Assembly (NCBI GenBank): GCA_945787295.1
Contig: CALZHQ010000041.1
Location: forward strand, 1 to 23,909
Source of the DNA: an uncultured Desulfuromonadales bacterium
Lineage (GTDB): Bacteria; Desulfobacterota; Desulfuromonadia; Desulfuromonadales; Geopsychrobacteraceae
Reading direction: 5' to 3'
DNA: 23,909 bases
The first letter of the stretch is position 1. Each line of letters opens with the position of its first letter. The notes beneath the pieces are model-generated. The model ran no database searches. It worked only from the letters and a program-made list of their open reading frames with translations, and had not been told where the DNA came from. Of the stretch, positions 1 through 9,046 are shown piece by piece. A program made the position numbers and the translations under genes.

Positions 1-2
1 AA

Positions 3-78
3 TGGTGTGCCGCGTAGGGATCGAACCTACGACCATCTGATTAAAAGTCAGATGCTCTACCAACTGAGCTAGCGGCAC
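3..78 (-). tRNA. tRNA-Lys (UUU)
   Basis: Read on the minus strand this is a complete 76-nt cloverleaf. The acceptor stem GTGCCGC/GCGGCAC is perfect, the discriminator is A and the CCA end is encoded at 3-5. The D arm has GCTCAGTTGGTAGAGC, the anticodon arm is TCTGA-CTTTTAA-TCAGA with anticodon TTT, and the T arm contains GGTTCGATCC. The wobble U of tRNA-Lys(UUU) is one of the known substrates of MnmH, which is also encoded in this window (13189-14232). It lies 70 nt downstream of purA with no terminator between, so it may be read both from its own promoter and from hisZ-purA. Confidence 0.97.
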
Positions 79-91
79 GCAACGGAGACCT

Positions 92-120
92 TTTATACGT
101 GAATCAATTTAGTGGGTCAA
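92..120 (-). promoter_or_regulatory. sigma-70 promoter of tRNA-Lys
   Basis: On the minus strand, TTGACC (115-120), a 17-nt spacer and TATAAA (92-97) stand about 14 nt before the tRNA 5' end. Spacing and both hexamers are near consensus. The bases after the -10 (AGGTCTCC) are GC-rich, as is common for stringently controlled stable-RNA promoters. Confidence 0.75.
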
Positions 121-148
121 CCTTTTTTTAAACTTTTTTGCAGCTTTT

Positions 149-1468
<1,320 letters not shown>

Positions 1469-1496
1469 TTAAGTCATCGGCTGGATAATAAACAAA

Positions 1497-2783
1497 CTAG
1501 AGTTCAAGTCCATCCTGATGCAGTTGCTGCCAGGGAAACTGCCGGATCTGGCCATCGGCCAGACAGATCAACTCGACATCATCCTCTTCTCCGGCAACCA
1601 CCGCCAGATATTTAAAATTCATCTGTTTTGCATAGTCGATTGCCGCCTGCTTGTCCCGCGGCAGGATATCGCGCGCAACTGAATATCCCTGCTGACGCAG
1701 TCTACAGGCCAGCTGCTGGGCCGGACGCAACTGAGCGCTGCTGGCATATATCAGCAGATCGGTCGCCGGCTCTACCCGGGCGTCGAGAGCGTTATCGAGG
1801 GCGAACAGCAGGTGCAGCAGACTGAAGGTGAAACCGGTCGCCGGTGCGTTAAAACCGTATTGACCGGTCAGGTTGTTATAGCGGCCGCCACTGCAGACGG
1901 CCCGGCCGACGCCGGGCAGAAAGCCCTGGAAAGTGATGCCGGTGTGGTAGTTGAGGCCTCTTAGCTCTCCGAGGTCAACAGTGACATGATCGAGCACCCC
2001 GTAGACCTCCAGCACATCGAGGACCTGGGCCAGGTTATCGAGGGCTTTGCGCGAGCGCTCGTTACGCACGACCTTTGCGGCACGCTGCAGCACTTCACGA
2101 CCACCGAACAGGCGCGGCAGGGCCAGCACCTCATCGCGGGCCGCGTCATCCAGATCGACATCCCGCAAAAGGGTCTGCAGTTCAGAACTGTCTTTGCGCA
2201 GAATCGCGTCAGCGACCTGATCAGCATGCCGTTTATCGAGGGACAGTCCGTCCATAACGCCACGGAAGAATTCGACCTGACCGATATCGATGGTGAAATC
2301 TTCGGCACCGACCGCCTGCAACGCTTCGACCGCCATAGCGATCATTTCAGCGTCCGCTTCGGGACTGTCGAGGCCGATCAACTCGACACCGGTCTGGAAG
2401 ATATCGCGATCCTTGCCCATCTGTTGCTCGGTGTGGCGCAGCACCCGACCACTGTAACTCAAACGCAACGGCATTGGCCGCTCACTCATGCGGGTGGCGG
2501 CGATGCGGGCGATCTGCGGAGTCATATCGGGCGGGAAAGCGACCAGCCGGCCGCTCTGGCGATCATCAAACCTAAAAGCCCGATCTCGCAGCCCCTCGCC
2601 TAAACCGAGTTCGAGAACATCGAGATATTCAAGCTGGGGGGTGATGACCGGCCGGAATCCCCAGGCGGCGAAGACCTGGCGAAGTTGCTGCTGGAGAAAA
2701 TCAGCCTTGGCCGCTTTGAGCGGCAGAAAATCTTTGACCCCTTTCGGCAGATCGGTTTCCAGCGACATATTGGAAGAACGCAT
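1497..2783 (-). CDS. hisZ: ATP phosphoribosyltransferase regulatory subunit HisZ
   Basis: HisZ is a class II aminoacyl-tRNA-synthetase-like paralogue that cannot charge tRNA. It assembles with short-form HisG to make active, histidine-regulated ATP phosphoribosyltransferase, the first step of histidine synthesis. The 428-residue protein starts with the family-typical LPKGVKDFLP segment (12-21). It has a motif-2-like region ending in DIFQTGVELIG (127-137) and a later GLNYHTGITFQGF segment, typical of HisS/HisZ folds. The ATG at 2783 is preferred because GGAG stands 7 nt before it; the ATG at 2768 has no Shine-Dalgarno sequence. HisS is the alternative, but the placement before purA is the common hisZ-purA arrangement of proteobacteria. 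Confidence 0.93.
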   Translation of the reverse strand: MRSSNMSLETDLPKGVKDFLPLKAAKADFLQQQLRQVFAAWGFRPVITPQLEYLDVLELGLGEGLRDRAFRFDDRQSGRLVAFPPDMTPQIARIAATRMSERPMPLRLSYSGRVLRHTEQQMGKDRDIFQTGVELIGLDSPEADAEMIAMAVEALQAVGAEDFTIDIGQVEFFRGVMDGLSLDKRHADQVADAILRKDSSELQTLLRDVDLDDAARDEVLALPRLFGGREVLQRAAKVVRNERSRKALDNLAQVLDVLEVYGVLDHVTVDLGELRGLNYHTGITFQGFLPGVGRAVCSGGRYNNLTGQYGFNAPATGFTFSLLHLLFALDNALDARVEPATDLLIYASSAQLRPAQQLACRLRQQGYSVARDILPRDKQAAIDYAKQMNFKYLAVVAGEEDDVELICLADGQIRQFPWQQLHQDGLEL

Positions 2784-2895
2784 TTGCTAACTCCATGCTG
2801 CCGACAAATCGGTCCCGGCAGTGATGGTAAATAATCGGTTTAATGCCGTCTACAATACTGCGACGACCAGCATAAATACTCCGGCCGAACGTGGC

Positions 2896-2925
2896 AATCT
2901 AGCAACAGTTAGGTGCCGCTGTCAA
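2896..2925 (-). promoter_or_regulatory. Promoter of hisZ-purA
   Basis: On the minus strand, a perfect TTGACA (2920-2925), an 18-nt spacer and TAGATT (2896-2901) preceded by an extended -10 TGC. The predicted transcript has a leader of about 105 nt before hisZ. The leader contains a small CTGCCG/CGGCAG stem, but no His-rich leader peptide was seen. Confidence 0.7.
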
Positions 2926-3030
2926 GGGAGCGAAAGTCCGCCGCGGGTGAATTGTTTGTCAGGCAAAATATACGCAAAGTTGACGGAAAGAAATCTGCGT
3001 TAAAATCCGTTGCATGTTACAGCAAAAGAC

Positions 3031-5445
3031 TCACTCGGCATCACCAAGTCCTGTGGGCAACACCCCTGGAGAGACCGAACGGATATGCAGATCGTGCTGC
3101 GAAAACGGAATCTCGATGTTTTCTTCACGGAAACGCCGGTCGATAAAGAGCAGCAGCTCATTCTTGATCCGCGGGCGATTGTCGACATTACTGATCCAGA
3201 CCCGCAACTCGAAATCAAGAGAACTGGCCCCGAACTGAACAAACAGAGGACTCGGCTTCGGCTTTTTGAGCACTTCCGGGTGCTGTTCGCCAGCCTCAGT
3301 CAACACGGCCAGAACCTTTTCCAGGTTACTTCCGTAGGCAACCCCGACCGGTGCGACCACCCGCACCCGCCGGTTGGACAGGGTCCAGTTGGTCACTTTC
3401 TGCGAAATCATATGCGAATTGGGAACAATCAGTTCCGCTTCATCCAGGTTCTGCACCACGGTCGAGCGCATACCGATCCGCTGCACAGTCCCATATTCGC
3501 CATCAATGACGACTCCGTCTCCAACCTTGATCGGCCTTTCGAAGAGCAGGATCAGCCCCGAGAGGAAGTTATTGACGATATCCTGCAGGCCAAAACCGAT
3601 GCCGACGCCAAAAGCGCCGAGCAGAACGACGAAATTTTGCAAGCCCATGCCGAGCATGCTTAAAGCCAGTAAAAAGCCGATCAGAACAATTGCGTAGTGA
3701 ATCAGCTTCTTAACCGCATCGCGCACCCCCCGGTCAATGTCACGCTGGGCAAACACATGTGCTTCACTCATCCCCTGCAGCACCCAGGACACCTGCAACG
3801 CCAGATAAAAAGCGATCACGGCCGAACCTAGCATTTGCAGGGAAAGACTCAACGTGCCGACTTCAAAGGTCAGCTCAGCAAAATAATTCCAGCCATCTTT
3901 AACGGTCGCAAACAACCGCCAAACGGGCAGAAGGTAAAAGATTGCGAATCCATAAATCAGAAATTTCAGCAGCCTTTTCAGACGTAAAGACAGCTCCGCC
4001 CCATATTCCCTGAAAAAACTCTGATTCGATTTCACCAGCAGGGTATTGCCCAGATCAATTCCGCCGGCAACGAGCATCACTGACATCTTGGCAAACAAAA
4101 AGGCGACACCGGACTCGAAGGTTGCCAGAATCAACCAGGCTGAAAAATTCATAAACCCGCTGACCTGACCGATCAGGCTGACGGTCAACACGATAATCGC
4201 CAGTCTCGACAGAGCCCGAAAGCCTCTCCCTTCTCCCTTCTGGCAAGATCTTTTCGACTGCTTGAATTTTGACACCAGCAGCGGAATCAAGATGATCGCC
4301 AACAGCGCGATATAGATCCGTAACAGGGGCTGGGGAAAAGAAATCAGACGCAACGCATTGGTAACAAGCACAACGCCTGCAGCAAGGATCAGCATCCCTC
4401 GCTGGCGATTGTTTGCCAACAGGGATTGTGTCAGCAGGGTGGCCGATACGACAGCGAGTACCAGAAAAGCAAAACGGAACAGGGGTGGCGGGGCAGGCAT
4501 CCAGATCCAGGAGCTCGCAACTGCCAAAAATGCTGCCGCAGCCACGGGGCGCTGAAGGATAAACAGCCATTCGTCAGCCTCCTGCAGTTTATAGCGATAC
4601 AATCGCAACAGCCAGACGATAACTAAAAACAGCAGCCCCACCAGCCCGGCGCGCCAGCCATTCTCTTGCAGATAACTGGGATTGAACTTTACCGCCGCTG
4701 TCACCCCTTCGGCGGCCTGAGTACTGAGTTTCTGGTCAAATTGTTGATAAAACTCCGCGCTGAAAAATGAATAGGCATTGCGACGAAAGGTCGCCTTACG
4801 CAACATCCCGAGAGCGTGGACCAGATTCTCATTAACGGCGAGAATATCACGATCAAAGACACCGATCTGTTCCTGTAGCAGCAATAACTGCTCAGAGGTA
4901 TTTTTCTGTTTATTTGAGAGTTGCAGCAAGAGTTTATTCACTTGCTCAATCGTCTGCTTTGGCAGCTTGACATCCTGCGTTTTCAGCTCCTCTTCCCAGG
5001 CTGCCCAAAACAACTTATCTTTTTCTGCCTGTTCCCGAATCCTCTCAACTGCCAACTGACGGTCGGCCAACTTTTGCTGTAAACCACCAAGGCCTTGGCG
5101 AAGCTGAACGAGACTATTGGTGTAGTGGTTCAGGCGATCGACATACCAATCTTCCGGCGAGCCAAGCGGCTCCATTTCTACGACCGCTTTATTGAACTGC
5201 TCGGTCAGTGTCGCCAAGGTTTCCCGCGCCGTTGACAACTCGGCCAGTTGCAACAACCTCTCTTCCGATTTGGCAACAAAATTTGCCAAAGCAGAAGAGC
5301 GTGGGCCCACCTCTCCAAGCCCCGGAAAAACCGGCCCCGCCGATGCAGACGAGATCGTATTTTCTACACCGGGATCCACAGCCCAGGTTTGAAAGGGACA
5401 ACTCAAAACCAGCAAGAGCAGGATGGATAAAATTCTCAGAACCAT
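3031..5445 (-). CDS. MscS-family mechanosensitive channel, large (MscK-like)
   Basis: An inner-membrane channel of the MscS superfamily, expected to open under membrane tension and release solutes during hypo-osmotic shock. The 804-residue form begins with a signal peptide (MVLRILSILLLLVLSC..., cleavage near residue 22). A periplasmic, coiled-coil-rich region follows (about 50-250), then roughly eleven membrane segments (265-635). The pore-lining helix is GAFGVGIGFGLQDIVNNFLSG (about 610-630). The cytoplasmic beta domain has ERPIKVGD (636-643), IGMRSTVV and LIVPNS (672-677). The start at 5445 has GAGG 5-6 nt upstream and overlaps the end of corA by 10 nt; an upstream in-frame start at 5526 would bury the signal peptide. 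The architecture resembles MscK/KefA or YnaI-type proteins; the exact subfamily is uncertain. Confidence 0.9.
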   Translation of the reverse strand: MVLRILSILLLLVLSCPFQTWAVDPGVENTISSASAGPVFPGLGEVGPRSSALANFVAKSEERLLQLAELSTARETLATLTEQFNKAVVEMEPLGSPEDWYVDRLNHYTNSLVQLRQGLGGLQQKLADRQLAVERIREQAEKDKLFWAAWEEELKTQDVKLPKQTIEQVNKLLLQLSNKQKNTSEQLLLLQEQIGVFDRDILAVNENLVHALGMLRKATFRRNAYSFFSAEFYQQFDQKLSTQAAEGVTAAVKFNPSYLQENGWRAGLVGLLFLVIVWLLRLYRYKLQEADEWLFILQRPVAAAAFLAVASSWIWMPAPPPLFRFAFLVLAVVSATLLTQSLLANNRQRGMLILAAGVVLVTNALRLISFPQPLLRIYIALLAIILIPLLVSKFKQSKRSCQKGEGRGFRALSRLAIIVLTVSLIGQVSGFMNFSAWLILATFESGVAFLFAKMSVMLVAGGIDLGNTLLVKSNQSFFREYGAELSLRLKRLLKFLIYGFAIFYLLPVWRLFATVKDGWNYFAELTFEVGTLSLSLQMLGSAVIAFYLALQVSWVLQGMSEAHVFAQRDIDRGVRDAVKKLIHYAIVLIGFLLALSMLGMGLQNFVVLLGAFGVGIGFGLQDIVNNFLSGLILLFERPIKVGDGVVIDGEYGTVQRIGMRSTVVQNLDEAELIVPNSHMISQKVTNWTLSNRRVRVVAPVGVAYGSNLEKVLAVLTEAGEQHPEVLKKPKPSPLFVQFGASSLDFELRVWISNVDNRPRIKNELLLFIDRRFREENIEIPFSQHDLHIRSVSPGVLPTGLGDAE

Positions 5446-6527
5446 TTTTTCCTCTTGAAAAACCAGAGCATGCCAACCACGCAGGCCAGCATCAGCCCCC
5501 AGACCATCGGGTAGCCGTAGCGCCATTTCAGCTCCGGCATCAGCTCGAAATTCATCCCGTAGATGCCGGCAATAAAGGTCAGCGGGATAAAGATCGAGGC
5601 CATGATGGTCAGCAGCTGCATCACTTCGTTCATCCGCTGGCTGACACTCGAGATATACAGGTCAACCAACCCTGAGGCGGTTTCGCGGAAGCTTTCAACG
5701 ATATCCAGAACCTGAATGGCATGATCGTAAAGATCGCGCAGAAAGACGTTGGTCGAATCCTCCAACAACGTCGATTCGCTATGCAGCAGGTTGCCAACCA
5801 CTTCGCGCATCGGCCAGACCGCCTTGCGCAGAAAGATCAATTGCCCCTTCATCTGGTGAACCTGCTGCAACAGATCCTGGCTCGGCTGGGCAATCAATTC
5901 GGTTTCCAGGTAATCGAGCCGGTCGCCGATTTTTTCCAGCACATGAAAATAACTGTCGACCACCGAGTCGATCAGAGTGTAGGCGAGATAATCAGCTCCC
6001 CGCTGTCTGATCCGGCCACTTTTCCGCTTCAGCCTGTCGCGGACCCCGTCAAAGACATCGCCCGGTCGTTCCTGAAAGGTCAGCACATTTTCCGCCGTCA
6101 ATACCAGGCTGATCTGCTCCGCCTCAATCCGGCTGGTCTGTTCATCAAAATAGAACATCTTGGTGATGATCAGGGCGCAGTTGTCGAACTCTTCGAATTT
6201 GGGCGGGTGACCGGTATCGAGGATGTCTTCAAGAGTCAGCGGATGCAGGTCGAAAGCCTGGCCGAAAGCTTCAACCTGGCTGACATCATGAATACCATCG
6301 AGGTTGATCCAACTGACACTGTCAGCAGATTTCAGTTCCAGGCATTCATCAAGCGAAACATCTTTTCTGGCCCGATAATTTTCTGCGGTGTAATCGATAT
6401 AGGAAAGATACGGACGCTCAACCTTCTGCTCACCAACATGAATCAAAGTGCCAGGTGAAAGACCGACTTTTTTCGGTGTACTGCGAAACAGCGAAGTCAC
6501 TGTCTGCAAGGGGTTGAAGAGTTCCAT
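5436..6527 (-). CDS. corA: CorA-family magnesium/cobalt transporter
   Basis: A pentameric inner-membrane channel for Mg2+ (also Co2+ and Ni2+). The 363-residue protein has the usual long cytoplasmic funnel domain (about 20-300) with the conserved LEDILDTGHPPKFEEFDN region (99-116). Two C-terminal membrane helices follow (about 303-322 and 338-357). The family signature GMN is at 324-326, inside IAGIYGMNFE, and the protein ends in a basic KRKKWF tail. A very strong AAGGAGGGTG precedes the ATG. The gene starts 32 nt after the M14 deacylase gene and overlaps the MscS-type channel gene by 10 nt, so translation of the two channels is probably coupled. Whether it moves Mg2+ or another divalent ion cannot be read from the sequence. 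Confidence 0.94.
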   Translation of the reverse strand: MELFNPLQTVTSLFRSTPKKVGLSPGTLIHVGEQKVERPYLSYIDYTAENYRARKDVSLDECLELKSADSVSWINLDGIHDVSQVEAFGQAFDLHPLTLEDILDTGHPPKFEEFDNCALIITKMFYFDEQTSRIEAEQISLVLTAENVLTFQERPGDVFDGVRDRLKRKSGRIRQRGADYLAYTLIDSVVDSYFHVLEKIGDRLDYLETELIAQPSQDLLQQVHQMKGQLIFLRKAVWPMREVVGNLLHSESTLLEDSTNVFLRDLYDHAIQVLDIVESFRETASGLVDLYISSVSQRMNEVMQLLTIMASIFIPLTFIAGIYGMNFELMPELKWRYGYPMVWGLMLACVVGMLWFFKRKKWF

Positions 6528-6559
6528 TATTTCACCCTCCTTAAAAAATCGGACACAGG

Positions 6560-7597
6560 TCAGCGTTCGAGCCCGTAATCCTCGTCGGTCAGAGACGAAG
6601 CATATTCATCCATCGCACCCTCAGCCTCATCGGGATCGGGCACTTTCGCCAGATGGATCAGGGCATCCCCTTCGTGTGCCAGTGGCAGGTTCAACTGGCC
6701 GATCACTACCCCCCGGAACGGCGCACGTACATCCTCACGATCATCACCCAGCGGATCGCTCAAAGTACCAAGCAAGCCAGCCTTTTTCACCATATCACCC
6801 AGTCTAATACTGCGAACAAAAGTCCCACTCATGGTGGCACGAACCCAACTTGTTCGGTCGGTTACAATGGCGTCTCTTTGTTTAGCACGACGACTTTCGG
6901 GCAGCATTCCGACGTGCCGCAGCAGATTTAATATCCCGCGCAAACCGACCCGGATTGCCGCGTCGTTAAAATAGAGAGCTTCCCCAGCCTCATAAACCAG
7001 CACCGGTTTGCCGACGGCAGCGACAGCTTCCCGCAAAGAGCCTTCTCGCAGTTCTGAAGGAACAACAATCGGAGCACCGAAGGCCAAAGCAAGTTCGAGG
7101 GTTTTCTGGTCCTCCAGACAGGCGCGGATTTGCGGCAAGTTGGTGCGAAAGTTCGACCCCGTATGCAGGTCGATACCATAATCGCAACGCCCGGCGATTT
7201 CGGTCATGAACAGGTGGGCCATGCGCCCGGCCAACGAGCCCTTCGGCGTCCCGGGAAAAGACCGGTTCAAGTCTCGGCGATCCGGCAGATAGCGGGAGCG
7301 CTGGATAAAACCGAACGGGTTGACGATCGGTATCGCCAACAGGGTGCCGCGCAGATTGATCAAGGTTTTGCTGATCAACAACCGGCGGATGATTTCCACG
7401 CCGTTGATTTCATCACCGTGCACGGCAGCACTCACAAACATCACCGGGCCGGGCCTTTTGCCATGCACCACCTGCACCGGCAAGGTCATTTCGTTACGGG
7501 TGTACAACCGCGCCATCGGCAATTCGACCGTGAGCCGTTCGCCCGGCCTGATCGTCTCGCCGCCAAATTCGAAAGGAACTGCCCGCGCTCTTTTCAT
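6560..7597 (-). CDS. M14-type succinylglutamate desuccinylase/aspartoacylase family protein
   Basis: A predicted zinc-dependent deacylase or carboxypeptidase of the AstE/AspA branch of the M14 fold. Zinc ligands are visible as HGDE (His60, Glu63) and DLHTG (His145). RDLNRSFPG (108-116) supplies the substrate-binding Arg/Asn, and VYEAGE (201-206) holds the likely catalytic Glu203. A C-terminal beta domain (about 250-318), ending near [14 protein letters not shown], is typical of this subgroup. The 345-residue length fits. The ATG overlaps the rimK stop by 4 nt (ATGA), which implies translational coupling. A true AstE role in arginine catabolism is unlikely: no other ast genes are near, and the partner ligase suggests it removes acyl-amino groups or glutamate added by RimK. 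That role is inference. Confidence 0.85.
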   Translation of the reverse strand: MKRARAVPFEFGGETIRPGERLTVELPMARLYTRNEMTLPVQVVHGKRPGPVMFVSAAVHGDEINGVEIIRRLLISKTLINLRGTLLAIPIVNPFGFIQRSRYLPDRRDLNRSFPGTPKGSLAGRMAHLFMTEIAGRCDYGIDLHTGSNFRTNLPQIRACLEDQKTLELALAFGAPIVVPSELREGSLREAVAAVGKPVLVYEAGEALYFNDAAIRVGLRGILNLLRHVGMLPESRRAKQRDAIVTDRTSWVRATMSGTFVRSIRLGDMVKKAGLLGTLSDPLGDDREDVRAPFRGVVIGQLNLPLAHEGDALIHLAKVPDPDEAEGAMDEYASSLTDEDYGLER

Positions 7598-8499
7598 CCC
7601 TTGCCTCGGGTTTTGGTCCGGCCAGGCTTGGCCTCTTTTTCAATAAACTTGATGATCATCCCGGCGACATCCTTTTCGGTTGCCGTTTCAATGCCTTCAA
7701 GCCCCGGAGAGGAATTGACCTCCATCACCACCGGGCCATGATTGGAGCGGAGCAGATCAACCCCGGCGACATTCAAGCCCATGATCTTGGCTGCTCGGAC
7801 CGCTGTCGAACGCTCTTCAGGGGTCAAGCGGACAATACTCGCCGTCCCTCCCCGGTGGATATTGGAACGAAATTCACCTTCTTTACCCTGACGTTTCATT
7901 GCCGCGACAACCTTGTCACCGATAACCAGACAACGGATATCCGCCCCTTGAGCTTCTTTGATAAATTCCTGAACGAGGATATTTTCCTTCAAGCCGCGAA
8001 ACGCTTCGATAACACTTTCAGCCGCTTTTTTGGTTTCCGCCAGAACCACCCCGATCCCCTGGGTCCCTTCCAGCAGCTTGATGACCAGTGGTGCTCCACC
8101 AGCAAGCTGGATCAGGTCGCCGGTATATTGGGTTGAATTGGCAAAACCGGTCACCGGCAGGCCGATCCCCTTACGGGCAAGAAGTTGCAGGCTGCGCAAC
8201 TTGTCCCGCGAGCGACTGATCGCCACCGATTCGTTGACGCTGTATACGTCCATCATTTCAAACTGGCGAACAACAGCGGTGCCGTAAAAAGTGATCGATG
8301 CCCCAATTCGTGGAATAATGGCATCGTAACCTTTGAGCTCATCGCCTTTGTAGTGGATGGTCGGTCGCTGGCTGGCGATGGTCATATAACAGCGCAACGG
8401 GTCAATTACCCGGACTTCGTGGCCTGACTCCTTACCCTCTTCAACCAAACGCCGGGTTGAGTAGAGATTCGGGTTACGGGATAAAATGGCAATCTTCAT
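7594..8499 (-). CDS. rimK: RimK-family ATP-grasp alpha-L-glutamate ligase
   Basis: An ATP-grasp ligase that forms peptide bonds with glutamate. E. coli RimK adds Glu to ribosomal protein S6 and can make poly-alpha-glutamate. The 301-residue length is almost identical to E. coli RimK (300). It starts in the family manner, [18 protein letters not shown]. The ATP-grasp core shows Lys141 in PLVIKLLEG, the flexible loop GTQGIGV (145-151), VQEFIKEA (176-183), DIR (187-189), RSNIHRGG (211-218) and the metal ligands Asp248 and EVNSSPG (260-266). Start 8499 is chosen over an in-frame start at 8565 because it matches RimK and has GAGG upstream. It is 13 nt after the retropepsin gene. The target protein is not visible here. 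Confidence 0.93.
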   Translation of the reverse strand: MKIAILSRNPNLYSTRRLVEEGKESGHEVRVIDPLRCYMTIASQRPTIHYKGDELKGYDAIIPRIGASITFYGTAVVRQFEMMDVYSVNESVAISRSRDKLRSLQLLARKGIGLPVTGFANSTQYTGDLIQLAGGAPLVIKLLEGTQGIGVVLAETKKAAESVIEAFRGLKENILVQEFIKEAQGADIRCLVIGDKVVAAMKRQGKEGEFRSNIHRGGTASIVRLTPEERSTAVRAAKIMGLNVAGVDLLRSNHGPVVMEVNSSPGLEGIETATEKDVAGMIIKFIEKEAKPGRTKTRGKG

Positions 8500-8512
8500 A
8501 AATACCTCACTC

Positions 8513-8953
8513 TTAAAATCTGGCTTTTTTGGGACGACCGAATATAAACGACTGTTCGGGCTCAACCACTATTCCAGACATCGCCGTGCGACCGAGCAAC
8601 ATACGGAATTGCATACTATCGCGATTGGTCAGGGTCATCTCGATCGGCCAGGTCCGGTTGCCAAGCTTGACCGGTGTTTCAATAACATAGCGCATTTCAC
8701 GATGCCCGCCGGAATCACTGACCTCGCGAAAATCCTTAATCGGACAAGAACAGACGATCTCAATATCATCCCGTTTCTGCAACGGATGGACACCAAAGCG
8801 GACCATATGCCGATCATTTTCTTCATACGGCTCAACAAAAAAGGCGTGCAGTGCCGATGTTCTTGCCCCGGTATCAACTTTGGCCTTGATACTGGGGATC
8901 AACAACTCCGGCAAAGAAAACCACTCCCGCCAGCCGATACAAATTTTTTCCAT
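8513..8953 (-). CDS. RimB-like retropepsin-family peptidase (RimK-associated)
   Basis: A small 146-residue protein of the family annotated as ATP-dependent zinc protease (PF05618). The family is now understood to be a retropepsin-like aspartic peptidase. The active-site motif [14 protein letters not shown] is at 24-37, with Asp27-Thr-Gly, and the second conserved loop MLLGRTAM is at 118-125. No signal peptide is seen, so it is probably cytosolic. Pseudomonas carries a related peptidase (RimB) in a rimK operon. Start 8953 is preferred, as family members begin [20 protein letters not shown] at 9019 with an AGAGG would add 22 residues and would place the hairpin at 8981-9009 inside the coding region. 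Confidence 0.82.
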   Translation of the reverse strand: MEKICIGWREWFSLPELLIPSIKAKVDTGARTSALHAFFVEPYEENDRHMVRFGVHPLQKRDDIEIVCSCPIKDFREVSDSGGHREMRYVIETPVKLGNRTWPIEMTLTNRDSMQFRMLLGRTAMSGIVVEPEQSFIFGRPKKARF

Positions 8954-8980
8954 ATCACAAATCTTCCCTAAAAAGGTTTG

Positions 8981-9009
8981 AAAACGCCTCAACTCAGAAA
9001 AAGTTGGCG
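8981..9009 (-). terminator. Terminator-like hairpin after pepA
   Basis: On the minus strand CGCC-AACT pairs with AGTT-GGCG across a 7-nt loop, with a 2-nt bulge, followed directly by TTTT. It falls between pepA and the rimB-like gene. It may attenuate pepA transcription into the downstream operon rather than stop it completely. Confidence 0.5.
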
Positions 9010-9046
9010 CTTTATACACCTTTACACCTCTGCTTGCACTACTTTT

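Noticed and set aside
1986..2603. A 205-codon plus-strand frame inside hisZ
   Set aside because: It is antisense to the conserved synthetase-like core, with no Shine-Dalgarno support or motif.
3010..3663. A 217-codon plus-strand frame across the end of the MscS-type gene
   Set aside because: It is antisense to the well-conserved MscS beta domain, and its product has no recognisable domain.
5446..5526. A longer start for the MscS-type protein
   Set aside because: The 27 extra residues come from corA read in another frame and would bury the signal peptide that begins at the 5445 start.
5721..6458. A 245-codon open frame on the plus strand opposite corA
   Set aside because: It lies wholly inside corA, antisense to it. 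The product shows no family motif, and corA has a strong ribosome site and the GMN signature.
6560..7597. Naming the M14 gene astE
   Set aside because: No arginine succinyltransferase pathway genes are present, and the rimK context fits a different substrate, so no symbol was given.
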